Source: Woronichinia naegeliana WA131 (lineage in GTDB: Bacteria > Cyanobacteriota > Cyanobacteriia > Cyanobacteriales > Microcystaceae). From it: 64,000 nucleotides of DNA. The translations under genes were made by a program, and so were the position numbers. Positions 42,216 through 51,400 of the stretch are shown in pieces (position 1 is the first letter of the stretch; every line of letters starts with the position of its first letter). The stretch spans positions 2,480,001 through 2,544,000 of the forward strand of contig CP073041.1 in assembly GCA_025370055.1 (NCBI GenBank). Direction: 5' to 3'. A model generated the notes under the pieces. It had not been told where the DNA came from, ran no database searches, and saw only the letters and a program-made list of their open reading frames with translations.

Positions 42216-43139
42216 CTACTTTTTCTTGCCACCGAATAAGCCTCCCAAAAAAGTGCTTTTACTGGATTTATCGTCTGCCTTTTTGGCCCCCGGATTGGTC
42301 GTATTTTTTTCTAATTGACGTTTGGCCATCAAAACAGTCGGATCATTCGGGCTTAACTCCGAGGCTGTATTGATATGAACCTTGGCCATCGTTAACATAT
42401 TACTCTTGAGATAGGACAAACCTAATAAACAATGGGCCCGACTCTCTTTCGGGTCGATTTTCAGCACTTCCCGTAATTCGGCGATCGCCTGATTAAAATT
42501 ATCCCGTTCATAATATTCCTGTGCTCGTCGTAAATACCTCTCTTTGGGGGGAATCTTCGGCGCTTCCGAGCGACTTGGCTCCCGACGAACCCGAGTATTT
42601 TGTACTTTGGGAGCCGATTGGGCTGTAGAAACTGAGGGCGATAGGGGGGCAATCGTTGAAGTTGAAGTGGCAATGGCAATGGGTGTTATGCGAGGAGACT
42701 CACCAGCCCTCATGAAAAGATAAACAAGATTAAGCTCGCTAATCTGGGCCACCTGGGGTAGGAGCCGTTCTAGATCCAAATAAAGATTTGTGGTAAGACG
42801 ATGCAGTTGTTGGTGATAGAGTAAATCTAAGTTATTTTTAGCCTCAAACAAGGCCCTGGTCTCTGGATTCGCAATGGTAATCTTATCCTTGTCTTCCAGA
42901 TGGCTCTTAGCCGTTTGGGACAGAATCAATAGGTGTTCAGTACGATTACTCTCCCGTGAGAGCAGTTCGTAGGCTGGATTAACCAAGCGAGAAAATAATT
43001 TAACCGCCCGTTTTTTCTCGACATCAGACTTAGCTTTACAAGTATCAGGATGTAAAAGATAGGCAATTTTGAGATAACACTGCCGAATTTGTTGGCTATT
43101 CGCATTTAAAGGCGCACCTAAAATGGCATGATGATCCAT
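42216..43139 (-). CDS. J-domain and TPR protein
   Basis: 307 aa from ATG at 43139 (MDHHAILGAPLNANSQQI). An N-terminal J domain with the HPD motif (LLHPDTCKAK) would stimulate an Hsp70 partner. The middle is low in complexity (Ser/Thr/Pro-rich, 165-205). C-terminal TPR units follow (ERYLRRAQEYYERDNFNQAI, LGLSYLKSNMLTMAKVHIN), ending in a basic tail GLFGGKKK. Such J-TPR proteins are common in cyanobacteria; the client is unknown. Confidence 0.85.
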   Translation of the reverse strand: MDHHAILGAPLNANSQQIRQCYLKIAYLLHPDTCKAKSDVEKKRAVKLFSRLVNPAYELLSRESNRTEHLLILSQTAKSHLEDKDKITIANPETRALFEAKNNLDLLYHQQLHRLTTNLYLDLERLLPQVAQISELNLVYLFMRAGESPRITPIAIATSTSTIAPLSPSVSTAQSAPKVQNTRVRREPSRSEAPKIPPKERYLRRAQEYYERDNFNQAIAELREVLKIDPKESRAHCLLGLSYLKSNMLTMAKVHINTASELSPNDPTVLMAKRQLEKNTTNPGAKKADDKSSKSTFLGGLFGGKKK

Positions 43140-43184
43140 TACTTCATATTTAAAAATTCCTTGCTTAATGGGAAAAGCTATCAT

Positions 43185-43815
43185 GATTAGTGTTTATGTT
43201 TTACCACCGTTACCCTAATCTCTATTATCTGGTAGAAATTATCGAAAAGAGGCACACAGAAAACGGAGTTAACCGAAGTTAAACAGCGTCAACTGCTTTA
43301 TATTCGCTCCCCGATTGACCGATGGAGGCTTACGCTTCCTTGGTTCTAGGGTCTGGGACTTGCCTTTGTCCGTTTTCGCCTCCAATAATCAACTTCCTTG
43401 TGGTGTCAATTACTGGAAACTTCCGAGTCCGTTCTAGCAATATTTCCTTTGTTTTTTTAAAAACAAGGAGGCGGGGAGTTCAAAATTCTCCCTTCTTGCA
43501 GGATACCTTCGGCAACATTGGTATTTGAGTGCAGTACGACCCCATTATCTCTGGTAAACTGCTCCCCAGCGCGAGCCTTTTTAAGAGTCTCGAACTGAGA
43601 ATCGAGTTGTGACGTATCAACACTTGTCAATTCCAACAATCGCGCAACCTACGCGGTTTGAAACTTAATAACGATTGTAGCAAAAAAAGGAGGGAATTCT
43701 CTTATCGACAAGATTCTTTTTGCTCCGATTAACCCCGTTATACTTCGTTATTCCATGATCAGGTGTGTTGACTAGATTCGTTTATGAAGCTTGGGGTAAA
43801 TCCCGACAAACATCC
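43185..43815. other. Long intergenic region (630 bp) with structured sequence
   Basis: No credible protein gene; the best minus-strand ORF is 60 codons and looks like a by-product of RNA structure. It contains the HEARO/omega-RNA-like stretch described separately, then (minus 3' side, 43250-43450) further conserved-looking hairpins such as GGAAGCGTAAGCCTCC near 43328-43343. It may be an IscB-type transposon that has lost its ORF. Confidence 0.5.
43455..43680 (-). ncRNA. Possible HEARO/omega-RNA-like structured RNA
   Basis: On minus, a stem CAATCG...CGATTG (43677-43637) encloses AACCGCGTAGGTT, resembling the guide-proximal stem of IscB omega RNAs. Further hairpins follow: ACTCGATTCTCAGTTCGAG, a pairing GTTGCCGAAGG region, and GGGAG...CTCCC (about 43475-43497). 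The end is a symmetric AACAAGG/CCTTTGTT hairpin with T/A runs (43447-43470). A promoter-like TACAAT precedes it. I recognise the style of the RNA rather than a verified covariance match. Confidence 0.35.
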
Positions 43816-44658
43816 TTATCTGGTGTTTTTTGCCTGAGTGAAAGCCTGAAACCAAGTGTCAGTACTGACTAAAGCTTGACTCAGTTCCGCATGAATGAGA
43901 CCATTGGTGGCCAAAATCCGTCCAGAGGTAATATCTAACGGACTCTGATCGTAGGCAGTTACTTTTCCTCCCGCTTCCTCTAAGATAACAATGCCAGCCG
44001 TAATATCCCAAGCTTTGATACCCCTTTCCCAATAGCCATCCAGCCGACCGCAGGCCACATCAGTGAGATCCAAGGCTGCTGAGCCACTGCGTCTAACGCC
44101 CTGGGTTAGGTGGGTTAAATGGCAAAATTCGGCATAATTATTGTCTAGGGTTTCTCGACGATCATAGGCAAAACCAGAAACTAAAAGGCTTTTGGCAAGG
44201 GTTGGACTAGCAGAAACCTGGATAGGACGGCGATTGAGAGTGGCCCCCAGTCCTTTGGCGGCACGGAATAGTTCTCGACGAAAAGGGTTGTAAATGGCTC
44301 CGAGTTGGGGAACGCCTTCTACCATTAAGCCTACGGACACGCAAGAGATAGGGTAACTATGGGCATAATTGGTGGTGCCATCAAGCGGATCGATCGCCCA
44401 GAGATAGGTACTTTGTTGTTCCCCTTGATAGCCTGATTCCTCAGCGAGGATGGCATGGTGCGGACAGTGACGTTCTAGAACATCTAAAATGAGGGACTCG
44501 GCTTTGCGATCCGCTTCCGTGACTAAATCACCAGCTAATCCCTTTTCCTGAACGGTTTCTAAGTTCCCCCATAGATCTTCAAGAATCGCTCCGGCGGCTA
44601 ACACGGCTTCGGTTGAGACATCTAACCAATTTTGTAAGGGGATTTTATCTAGACGCAT
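43816..44658 (-). CDS. Inositol monophosphatase family protein
   Basis: 280 aa from ATG at 44658 (MRLDKIPLQNWLD). It has the Mg2+/Li+-sensitive phosphatase motifs: EADRKAE, ILAEESG, WAIDPLDGTTN (metal site) and IKAWDITAGIVILEEAGG. It probably hydrolyses inositol 1-phosphate, fructose-1,6-bisphosphate or histidinol phosphate; family members vary. An upstream start at 44691 would overlap the ferredoxin gene by 11 nt; the later start avoids this. Confidence 0.9.
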   Translation of the reverse strand: MRLDKIPLQNWLDVSTEAVLAAGAILEDLWGNLETVQEKGLAGDLVTEADRKAESLILDVLERHCPHHAILAEESGYQGEQQSTYLWAIDPLDGTTNYAHSYPISCVSVGLMVEGVPQLGAIYNPFRRELFRAAKGLGATLNRRPIQVSASPTLAKSLLVSGFAYDRRETLDNNYAEFCHLTHLTQGVRRSGSAALDLTDVACGRLDGYWERGIKAWDITAGIVILEEAGGKVTAYDQSPLDITSGRILATNGLIHAELSQALVSTDTWFQAFTQAKNTR

Positions 44659-44680
44659 AGAGAATGGGGGGAAGTACGTT

Positions 44681-45049
44681 CTAATCTTCATCTAAGGGTA
44701 AACCAAAACGGACACGCCCTCTGCCAAAATAGCGACCGAATTGCAATTCATAGACTTCATCTTCGTCTTGGGTTTCGACTTCTAGATCTGAGCGGGTATA
44801 GCTGACACATAACAAGGCATAGCCGCGATCGCGTAATTCCTGGGACAGACCAACCGCTTCGGGTTGATAAATTTCACCTGAGATCACTCGCACGGCACAA
44901 CTAGTACAGGCTCCATTACGACAAGAAAAGGGTAACTCATACCCCTGCTTTTCCACACTGTGGAGGATATAGCGATCGCTGGGAACCGATAACTGATAGG
45001 TTTCTGCTGCTTGACGATGGTGAATACAAACCCGGTAAAAAGAGGACAT
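44681..45049 (-). CDS. [2Fe-2S] ferredoxin, C-terminally extended (FdC2-like)
   Basis: 122 aa from ATG at 45049 (MSSFYRVCIHHRQAAETYQL). The plant-type ferredoxin cluster motif CRNGACTSC plus a later Cys (ALLCVSY) supplies the four ligands. The tail DEVYELQFGRYFGRGRVRFG extends beyond a standard photosynthetic ferredoxin, as in the FdC2 group conserved from cyanobacteria to plants. It is presumably an electron carrier with a dedicated partner. Confidence 0.88.
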   Translation of the reverse strand: MSSFYRVCIHHRQAAETYQLSVPSDRYILHSVEKQGYELPFSCRNGACTSCAVRVISGEIYQPEAVGLSQELRDRGYALLCVSYTRSDLEVETQDEDEVYELQFGRYFGRGRVRFGLPLDED

Positions 45050-45119
45050 AAAAAAATTTGGCAATGAAATGTAATTATCGGACAAGTTTTATTGTATGAT
45101 AGATGCTTGTAACCAACGA

Positions 45120-45206
45120 GGAGAGGTGGCCGAGCGGTTGAAGGCGCAGCACTGGAAATGCTGTTTGGGGGTAACTTCAACGAGGGTTCGAATCCCTCCC
45201 TCTCCG
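45120..45206 (+). tRNA. tRNA-Ser (GGA)
   Basis: An 87-nt class II tRNA with a long variable arm. The acceptor GGAGAGG pairs with CCTCTCC; the anticodon arm is CAGCA-CTGGAAA-TGCTG with anticodon GGA; the T loop is TTCGAAT. Discriminator G, as expected for tRNA-Ser. Confidence 0.97.
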
Positions 45207-45307
45207 TAGAATATAGACAGGGTAAAGTTTTCAGGATTTTAAGACTAACTCTAAACCATTGCCAGAATAACAAATCGTTACCGTTCGGGTAATGTTAATA
45301 AACAATA

Positions 45308-45352
45308 AAAAGTACCCTATCGACTAAAACAGGGTGCTTTACTTTATATTTT
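45308..45352 (+). terminator. Intrinsic-terminator-like hairpin
   Basis: AAAGTACCCT pairs with AGGGTGCTTT around a short loop and is followed by a T-rich tail (ACTTTATATTTTT). It lies about 100 nt downstream of tRNA-Ser. Confidence 0.6.
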
Positions 45353-45436
45353 TGTTCGCTCTTGGATTATAAAATTCTTGGATTATAAAATTAAGATACA
45401 AATCGCAGAAATAAATACCTTGACGCTACATCATAA

Positions 45437-45994
45437 ATGACAGCTTTTTTCCTCATTCCTTTTCAGCCAGATCAAACGCTACCACAGATTACGATTACGG
45501 GGCAAATAGAACGTTTAGCCTCTCAACTTTCCTTAAGCTGGCTTGTGACTGGAGAAATTGATCAAATTGCGATTCCTGCTCCTGCTACTTCACCTACTCG
45601 TCAAGATAATCTCTGGCAAACAACCTGTTTTGAATTTTTTCTCGGCCTCACTGATCAGCCTGATTACTGGGAATTTAACCTCTCACCATCGGGTCATTGG
45701 AATTGCTATCGTTTTAGCGATTATCGTCAAGGCATGGTGACAGAAACGGCTTTTAAAATTTCACCCTTTCAGTTTGATCATTCACCTCAAATGCTTACGC
45801 TCCAGATCAATCTTGATCTGAGTGGCCTGTTCTCGTCTTCTCAGGCAGTCATTGCAGGTATTACCACTGTGATCCAAACCCTTGACGGTAATCTCAGTTA
45901 TTGGGCTTTGACTCACCCTGGGCCAGAAGCGGACTTTCATCAACGGGATAGTTTTCAACTAGATTTGCCAACAGAAACACAAAGAGCTAAATAG
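45437..45994 (+). CDS. DOMON-like domain protein
   Basis: 185 aa, beta-rich, without signal peptide. The cyanobacterial DOMON-like pattern is recognisable by LWQTTCFEFFLG, YWEFNLSPSGHWNCYRFSDYR, and SYWALTHPGPEADFH near the end. The fold resembles cytochrome- or sugar-binding DOMON domains, but binding partner and role are unknown. Its ATG at 45437 has no strong Shine-Dalgarno. Confidence 0.8.
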   Translation: MTAFFLIPFQPDQTLPQITITGQIERLASQLSLSWLVTGEIDQIAIPAPATSPTRQDNLWQTTCFEFFLGLTDQPDYWEFNLSPSGHWNCYRFSDYRQGMVTETAFKISPFQFDHSPQMLTLQINLDLSGLFSSSQAVIAGITTVIQTLDGNLSYWALTHPGPEADFHQRDSFQLDLPTETQRAK

Positions 45995-46170
45995 TTGTTT
46001 GCGCTCATTGCATAACCTAAATGCAAAAACAGAATTGGTTGTTAAGGATGCCGATTACCAAGCTTCCTGTGCTAGGATCAACGGTTGGTTTATTTGCCTG
46101 ATTCAGGAAAACCGTTACTCTTGTGCCTGCCTCTTCCGACTTTATTAATTTTCTTTCTTGTTAACTAACT

Positions 46171-48288
46171 ATGACTGACGCTATTCGTATTCTAATGTGT
46201 GCGCCTGACCACTACGATGTGGATTATGTGATTAATCCCTGGATGGAAGGCAATATTCATAAATCTTCCCGCGATCGCGCCGTTGAGCAATGGCAAAAAC
46301 TATATCATGTTCTCAAAGATCGGGCCTTAGTGGATTTAGTTCCGCCCGCCAAGGGTTGGCCCGACATGGTATTTACTGCCAACGCCGGTTTAGTTCTAGG
46401 CGATAACGTGGTTCTGAGTCGCTTTTTCCACAAAGAACGGCAAGGGGAAGAACCCTATTTCAAAGAATGGTTTGAACAAAATGGCTTTACGGTCTATGAA
46501 TTGCCGAAGGATTTACCCTTTGAAGGAGCGGGAGATGCACTTTTTGATCGGGAAGGACGCTGGCTTTGGGCGGGTTACGGTTTTCGTTCGGAATTGGATT
46601 CCCATCCCTACATTGCCGGTTGGTTGGACACCGAAGTGGTTTCCCTGCGTTTAATTGATGAACGTTTCTATCATCTGGATACCTGTTTTTGTCCTTTGAC
46701 AGGCGGTTATTTACTTTATTATCCTCCTGCTTTTGATTCTTACTCAAATCGGGTGATCGAGATGCGAATTCCCCCCGAAAAACGCATTGTCGTGGAAGAA
46801 CCAGATGCGGTCTGTTTTGCTTGCAATGCGGTTAATGTTAACAACACAATTGTCATGAATCAGGTAAGCGATCGCCTGAAACAACAATTGAGAGAAGGGG
46901 GCTTTGAAGTGGTGGAAACCCCCCTAAGTGAATTTTTAAAAGCTGGGGGAGCCGCTAAATGTTTAACGCTGCGGGTGACGGAACCGATTTTAGAAACCGT
47001 TCATGCCAATGCGCCGATCGAAAGCCGTGTGGTTCGTCTGGAAGGCCATTTACTCGATTCCGGTTTATTAAATCAAGCCCTAGATTTAGTGGTCGAAAAT
47101 AGTGGTAGTTTTCGGGTGCTTAACTTTAATTTAGGGGTTGAACGTCAGAGTATTTCCACCGCCGAAGTACGAATTTCCGCGCCATCCCATACCATCATGG
47201 AAGAGATCATGACCGAATTGATTGATCTCGGTGCAGTTCCTCCGCCCCAGGAACTCTGTGATATCAATACGGAAGTTGTGACCCAAGCCGGGGTAGCACC
47301 GGATGACTTCTATGTTAGTACTATTTATCCAACAGAAGTACGGGTTAACTGTGAATGGGTCAGGGTACAAAATCAGCGAATGGATGCCGCCATTGTGGCT
47401 CAAATCACTCCCGATGGGCCGATCGCCCGTTGTGTCTTGCTCAGAGATTTACAGGTCGGCGATCGCGTCATGGTGGGTGTAGAGGGGATTCGTACCGTTA
47501 AAAAAGTAGAGTCTCACGACAATAGCCGTAAAGAAAACAAAGAATTTTCCTTTATGGGGGCCGGGGTTTCCAGTGAACGACGGGTAGAATTGCTCGTAGA
47601 ACAAATCGCCTGGGAAATGCGGAAAATTCGGGATCAAGCGGGCAAAATTGTGGTGACGGCGGGCCCTGTTGTTATTCATACTGGCGGATCACAACATCTG
47701 GCTCGACTGATTCGGGATGGCTATGTGCAAGCTCTGTTAGGGGGAAATGCGATCGCCGTTCATGATATGGAACAGTCCATGATGGGAACGTCTTTGGGTG
47801 TGGATATGCAACGGGGTATTCCAGTCCGTGGTGGCCATCGTCATCATTTAAAAGTGATCAATACCATCCGTCGTTATGGCGGTATTCGTCAAGCGGTCGA
47901 AACAGGTTTAGTCAATAAGGGCGTGATGTATGAATGCGTGAAAAATAATATTCCCTATGCCCTAGCCGGTTCGATTCGAGATGATGGCCCCTTACCTGAC
48001 ACCGAAATGGATCTACTCAAGGCTCAAACCCATTATGGTGAACTCTTACAGGGAGCCGATATGGTCTTAATGCTGTCTAGTATGCTCCATTCCATTGGGG
48101 TCGGTAATATGACTCCTGCTGGTGTGAAAATGGTCTGTGTGGATATTAATCCCGCCGTTGTCACCAAACTCAGCGATCGCGGTTCTGTGGAATCAGTGGG
48201 GGTAGTCACCGATGTAGGCTTATTCCTGAGCTTGCTAGTGCAACAACTAGAGCGTTTAACCAAACCCTATGAATTAGTAGCCGTTTAA
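46171..48288 (+). CDS. argZ: Arginine dihydrolase ArgZ/AgrE-type bifunctional protein
   Basis: 705 aa. The N-terminal guanidine-modifying (amidinotransferase-fold) domain converts arginine to ornithine, ammonia and CO2. Residues matching the characterised Synechocystis enzyme are in place: N22, N71, E118, H168 and the catalytic C264 (GAAKCLTLR). The C-terminal half (about 290-705) is the LOR/SDH and ornithine cyclodeaminase-type region (GNAIAVHDMEQSMMGTSLGV, MLSSMLHSIGVGNMTP). The enzyme runs the cyanobacterial ornithine-ammonia cycle and mobilises nitrogen from arginine/cyanophycin. Intact. Confidence 0.93.
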   Translation: MTDAIRILMCAPDHYDVDYVINPWMEGNIHKSSRDRAVEQWQKLYHVLKDRALVDLVPPAKGWPDMVFTANAGLVLGDNVVLSRFFHKERQGEEPYFKEWFEQNGFTVYELPKDLPFEGAGDALFDREGRWLWAGYGFRSELDSHPYIAGWLDTEVVSLRLIDERFYHLDTCFCPLTGGYLLYYPPAFDSYSNRVIEMRIPPEKRIVVEEPDAVCFACNAVNVNNTIVMNQVSDRLKQQLREGGFEVVETPLSEFLKAGGAAKCLTLRVTEPILETVHANAPIESRVVRLEGHLLDSGLLNQALDLVVENSGSFRVLNFNLGVERQSISTAEVRISAPSHTIMEEIMTELIDLGAVPPPQELCDINTEVVTQAGVAPDDFYVSTIYPTEVRVNCEWVRVQNQRMDAAIVAQITPDGPIARCVLLRDLQVGDRVMVGVEGIRTVKKVESHDNSRKENKEFSFMGAGVSSERRVELLVEQIAWEMRKIRDQAGKIVVTAGPVVIHTGGSQHLARLIRDGYVQALLGGNAIAVHDMEQSMMGTSLGVDMQRGIPVRGGHRHHLKVINTIRRYGGIRQAVETGLVNKGVMYECVKNNIPYALAGSIRDDGPLPDTEMDLLKAQTHYGELLQGADMVLMLSSMLHSIGVGNMTPAGVKMVCVDINPAVVTKLSDRGSVESVGVVTDVGLFLSLLVQQLERLTKPYELVAV

Positions 48289-48298
48289 GGACTTAGCC

Positions 48299-48336
48299 TT
48301 GTCCCCTTGATAGCCAATATTAATCTGAGGGGACAA
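48299..48336 (+). terminator. Hairpin downstream of argZ
   Basis: TTGTCCCCT pairs with AGGGGACAA around a loop of about 20 nt, starting 11 nt after the argZ stop. No long U tract follows, so termination is only probable. Confidence 0.45.
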
Positions 48337-48372
48337 TAGCTAAATGCGGTTGAATGATTGCCAAAGCTGAAA

Positions 48373-49056
48373 CTAGCCCCGATATCCCGTCACAATATAG
48401 GATACCCGTTGAGCAATATTGGTAGCATGATCGGCCATCCGTTCCAAATGACGAATCACCAAAGCGAGAAGCAAAATAGGCTCCACTACCCCCTTAATAT
48501 CTCGTTGGTAGGCCAGGACTTTATAAAGACGTTCATAGGCCGTATCTACCGTATCATCCAATTGCTTAACCTTAGGGCCAGCAAAGGGATCTAGCTCTGT
48601 TAAGGCGATTAAACTGGTGGCCAGCATATGTTGAGCATGACGGGACATGGCCGCAATTTCTTCCATACAATTATGAGGGGGATAACTGACTAATTTCATG
48701 GCAATTTCTGCTAAATCCTGGGCATAATCCCCAATCCGCTCCAAATCTCGAACTAATTGCATGATGGCACTCAGTAGTCGTAAGTCCTGGGCAACGGGGG
48801 CCTGCAAGGTCAGGAAGGTAGAACATTCCTGTTCAATTTGTCGATAAAACTGATCAATTTGCTTTTCGAGAATGGTAATTTTAGCAATATTTTCTAATTG
48901 GTTTTCAAATAAAGATTGATGACTGAGGCGGAAGGATTCTTCCACCAGGGTTCCCATCCGTAGAACATCTTGTTCTAATCGTTTGAGGGCGCGTTCAAAA
49001 TAAGTTCTTTCTGGGTGGCTAATTTGACTGGATAGGTTCACGGTTGTTATGGTCAT
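48373..49056 (-). CDS. phoU: Phosphate signalling protein PhoU
   Basis: 227 aa built of two PhoU helical-bundle repeats. Metal-binding E/D clusters are visible in repeat 1 (LVRDLERIGDYAQDLAEIA) and repeat 2 (LVIRHLERMADHATNIAQRV). PhoU links the Pst transporter with the histidine kinase of the Pho system. No pst genes are adjacent, as is common in cyanobacteria. It converges with argZ. Confidence 0.93.
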   Translation of the reverse strand: MTITTVNLSSQISHPERTYFERALKRLEQDVLRMGTLVEESFRLSHQSLFENQLENIAKITILEKQIDQFYRQIEQECSTFLTLQAPVAQDLRLLSAIMQLVRDLERIGDYAQDLAEIAMKLVSYPPHNCMEEIAAMSRHAQHMLATSLIALTELDPFAGPKVKQLDDTVDTAYERLYKVLAYQRDIKGVVEPILLLALVIRHLERMADHATNIAQRVSYIVTGYRG

Positions 49057-49414
49057 GATTTAAAGATAGAGATTTTTATAGATAATTTCTATGATTGCGT
49101 TTTTTTGTTGGAGAAGGTGAGAACAAGCTTGACCAGCAATTGCGGGCTATGTTTGATTCTTGATTGAGGGAGTGAATTTTGTTTGCAACCAATGATACCA
49201 AAGGCACAATTGTGGGAAAGATTGTCTGCTCTTATCTCTCTGTGATAGCACAAAAAATCCTATCAAGGAATCGTTTAAACAAAGCTTTTTCCAACCCTAA
49301 AGTCATCTTAATGATTTTTGTCTTGCTACAATTGTAAAAATTGCTTTTTATGATGGGAAGAAGAGGTTAAGAGATGATGGGGTTTTGGTTAAAGTTATAC
49401 CGATTTGTCTTTAT
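49057..49414. other. Intergenic region upstream of phoU
   Basis: 358 bp between the phoU start and the bioD stop. It should carry the phoU promoter. No clear Pho box repeats or RNA were recognised. Confidence 0.35.
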
Positions 49415-50098
49415 CTAAATGCCTAAACGTTCTAAATCTAAATGAGAGGCAATGGCTGCCAAGGTGTTCAGATCTTGGCCCTGGTCTGCTGGGATCTGGG
49501 GGATAATTCCTAAGATCGGTAATTGGGTAAAGTTTTCCAATAGAGCGGGTGAAGCCCAGTCTTCTAAGCGTTCCTCGGCGATCGCCTCCTGGCAGTTTAG
49601 AATAATTCCTTTTAATTTGACCTTGGCTTGACGCGCTAAAGCTACCTGGGCGATCGCTTGTCCCATTGCCCCTAATTTAACGGGAACGACCAAAATTGCC
49701 GCTAGTTTCCATAGTCCCGCCAGATCGGCCACCGTTAATTCTGCTGTCAGAGGAGAACCTAAACTGCCGAGGGATTCAACTAATACAAAAGGATGGGTTT
49801 GCTGTAATTGGGTCAGGGTTTGCCAAACCAGATCCAGGGCGATCGCTTTTCCTTCACGTTGAGCGGCGATCGGAGGAGCCACAGGGGTTTGCCATTTTTG
49901 AGGGGTAATAATATCCCAGGTCAGACAATGGCCAAACAAAGATTGATAATGTTCATCGTCACCTTCTCCCGTTTGTAACAATTTCATTAATCCTAAGGAT
50001 TTACCCTCTCGGTGTTTATACCAGTAGGAGGCTAAGATCGTGGTTAATGCGGTTTTGCCAACTTCCGTATCGGTTCCTGTAATCAATAATGTGTTCAT
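49415..50098 (-). CDS. bioD: ATP-dependent dethiobiotin synthetase BioD
   Basis: 227 aa P-loop enzyme. The N-terminal GTDTEVGKT motif is diagnostic; VESLGSLGSPLT occupies the usual VEGAGG-type substrate loop with a changed sequence, a modest oddity. It closes the ureido ring of biotin from 7,8-diaminononanoate, CO2 and ATP. No other bio genes are next to it. It is read divergently from prs. Confidence 0.88.
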   Translation of the reverse strand: MNTLLITGTDTEVGKTALTTILASYWYKHREGKSLGLMKLLQTGEGDDEHYQSLFGHCLTWDIITPQKWQTPVAPPIAAQREGKAIALDLVWQTLTQLQQTHPFVLVESLGSLGSPLTAELTVADLAGLWKLAAILVVPVKLGAMGQAIAQVALARQAKVKLKGIILNCQEAIAEERLEDWASPALLENFTQLPILGIIPQIPADQGQDLNTLAAIASHLDLERLGI

Positions 50099-50281
50099 GG
50101 CCCTTTATAAAATCTTTATAAAACGAATTTGAGCAACCCCTATTGCTGAAATTATATAGACTTATTTCAGATTTCTGACCTTAACTAATCGGTTATGATG
50201 AGAATTAAACAATCACTGTGCAGAAAAGTGTTAATTCTGGACTGATTTAAAACGCCATAAGTTGAGGGTAAAGTATCCACT

Positions 50282-51274
50282 GTGAGCCTTACTGCTACTT
50301 TAACACGTCAATCGATGCTGTCATCGCTATCGGACAATAACCGCCTTCGTCTCTTTTCTGGCTCGGCTAATCCTTCTCTATCCCTAGAAGTGGCTCGCTA
50401 TCTCGGTATGGACATTGGCCCCATGCTGCGGAAACGCTTTGCCGATGGAGAACTTTACATTCAGATTCAAGAGTCAATTCGCGGAGGTGACGTATATCTA
50501 ATCCAACCCTGTTGCCATCCCGTTAATGACAATTTAATGGAACTGCTGATCATGATCGATGCCTGTCGTCGTGCTTCAGCTCGTCAGATTACGGCGGTAC
50601 TTCCTTACTACGGCTATGCCAGAGCCGACCGAAAAACCGCAGGACGGGAATCGATCGCCGCTAAATTGGTGGCCAATTTGATTACTGAGGCGGGAGCCAG
50701 TCGGGTTTTAGCAATGGATCTCCATTCAGCCCAAATCCAGGGATATTTTGATATTCCCTTTGACCATGTTTATGGTTCGCCGGTAATCATCGATTATCTC
50801 CTCCGCAAACAACTCAGTGATTTAGTGGTCGTGTCGCCGGATGTCGGTGGAGTAGCCAGGGCCAGAGCTTTTGCCAAAAAACTCAATGAAGCTCCTTTAG
50901 CAATTATTGATAAACGTCGTCAGTCCCATAATGTGGCCGAAGTGCTCAACCTGATTGGAGATGTCCAAGGCAAAACTGCTGTTCTGGTTGATGACATGAT
51001 TGACACTGCCGGAACAATCCTCGAAGGGGCCAGACTTTTACGTCAGAATGGGGCCAGACAAGTGTATGCCTGTGCGACCCATGCGGTTTTCTCTGAACCG
51101 GCGATCGCTCGTTTGTCCAGTGGGATGTTGGAGGAAGTCATTGTCACCAATACCATTCCCATTCCTGAAGAACATTACTTCCCCCAACTGATGATCCTCT
51201 CGGTAGCCAACCTATTGGGAGAAGCCATTTGGCGGATTCATGAAGAAAGTTCGGTGAGCAGTATGTTTCGCTAG
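50282..51274 (+). CDS. prs: Ribose-phosphate pyrophosphokinase
   Basis: 330 aa starting with GTG at 50282 (MSLTATLTRQSMLSSLSDNN). Motifs: KRFADGELYIQIQESIRGGDVY, the flexible-loop region YGYARADRKTAGRE, LHSAQIQGYFDIPFDH, and the PRPP-binding loop VLVDDMIDTAGT. It makes PRPP for nucleotide, His and Trp synthesis. A nearby in-frame ATG (codon 12) is an alternative start but would shorten the N-terminus. Confidence 0.95.
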   Translation: MSLTATLTRQSMLSSLSDNNRLRLFSGSANPSLSLEVARYLGMDIGPMLRKRFADGELYIQIQESIRGGDVYLIQPCCHPVNDNLMELLIMIDACRRASARQITAVLPYYGYARADRKTAGRESIAAKLVANLITEAGASRVLAMDLHSAQIQGYFDIPFDHVYGSPVIIDYLLRKQLSDLVVVSPDVGGVARARAFAKKLNEAPLAIIDKRRQSHNVAEVLNLIGDVQGKTAVLVDDMIDTAGTILEGARLLRQNGARQVYACATHAVFSEPAIARLSSGMLEEVIVTNTIPIPEEHYFPQLMILSVANLLGEAIWRIHEESSVSSMFR

Positions 51275-51299
51275 GATTACTCAATATCACCCTCTCCCA

Positions 51300-51316
51300 C
51301 CCCCTTTTTTAGGGGG
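51300..51316. repeat. Short palindrome between convergent genes
   Basis: CCCCCTTTTTTAGGGGG lies between the prs and lepB stops and could serve as a bidirectional terminator or be a dispersed repeat. Confidence 0.4.
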
Positions 51317-51400
51317 AAGTACAGGGAGTTTGAGATCAAATGTTGAAGGTCATTAACAGCATCAGGCTTAGGCATTAAGTACTTTTTGGGAGTTGCCTAA

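Noticed and set aside
43457-43639. 60-codon minus-strand ORF
   Set aside because: It lies wholly in the hairpin-rich region and shows no domain; more likely a chance ORF in a structured RNA or element remnant.
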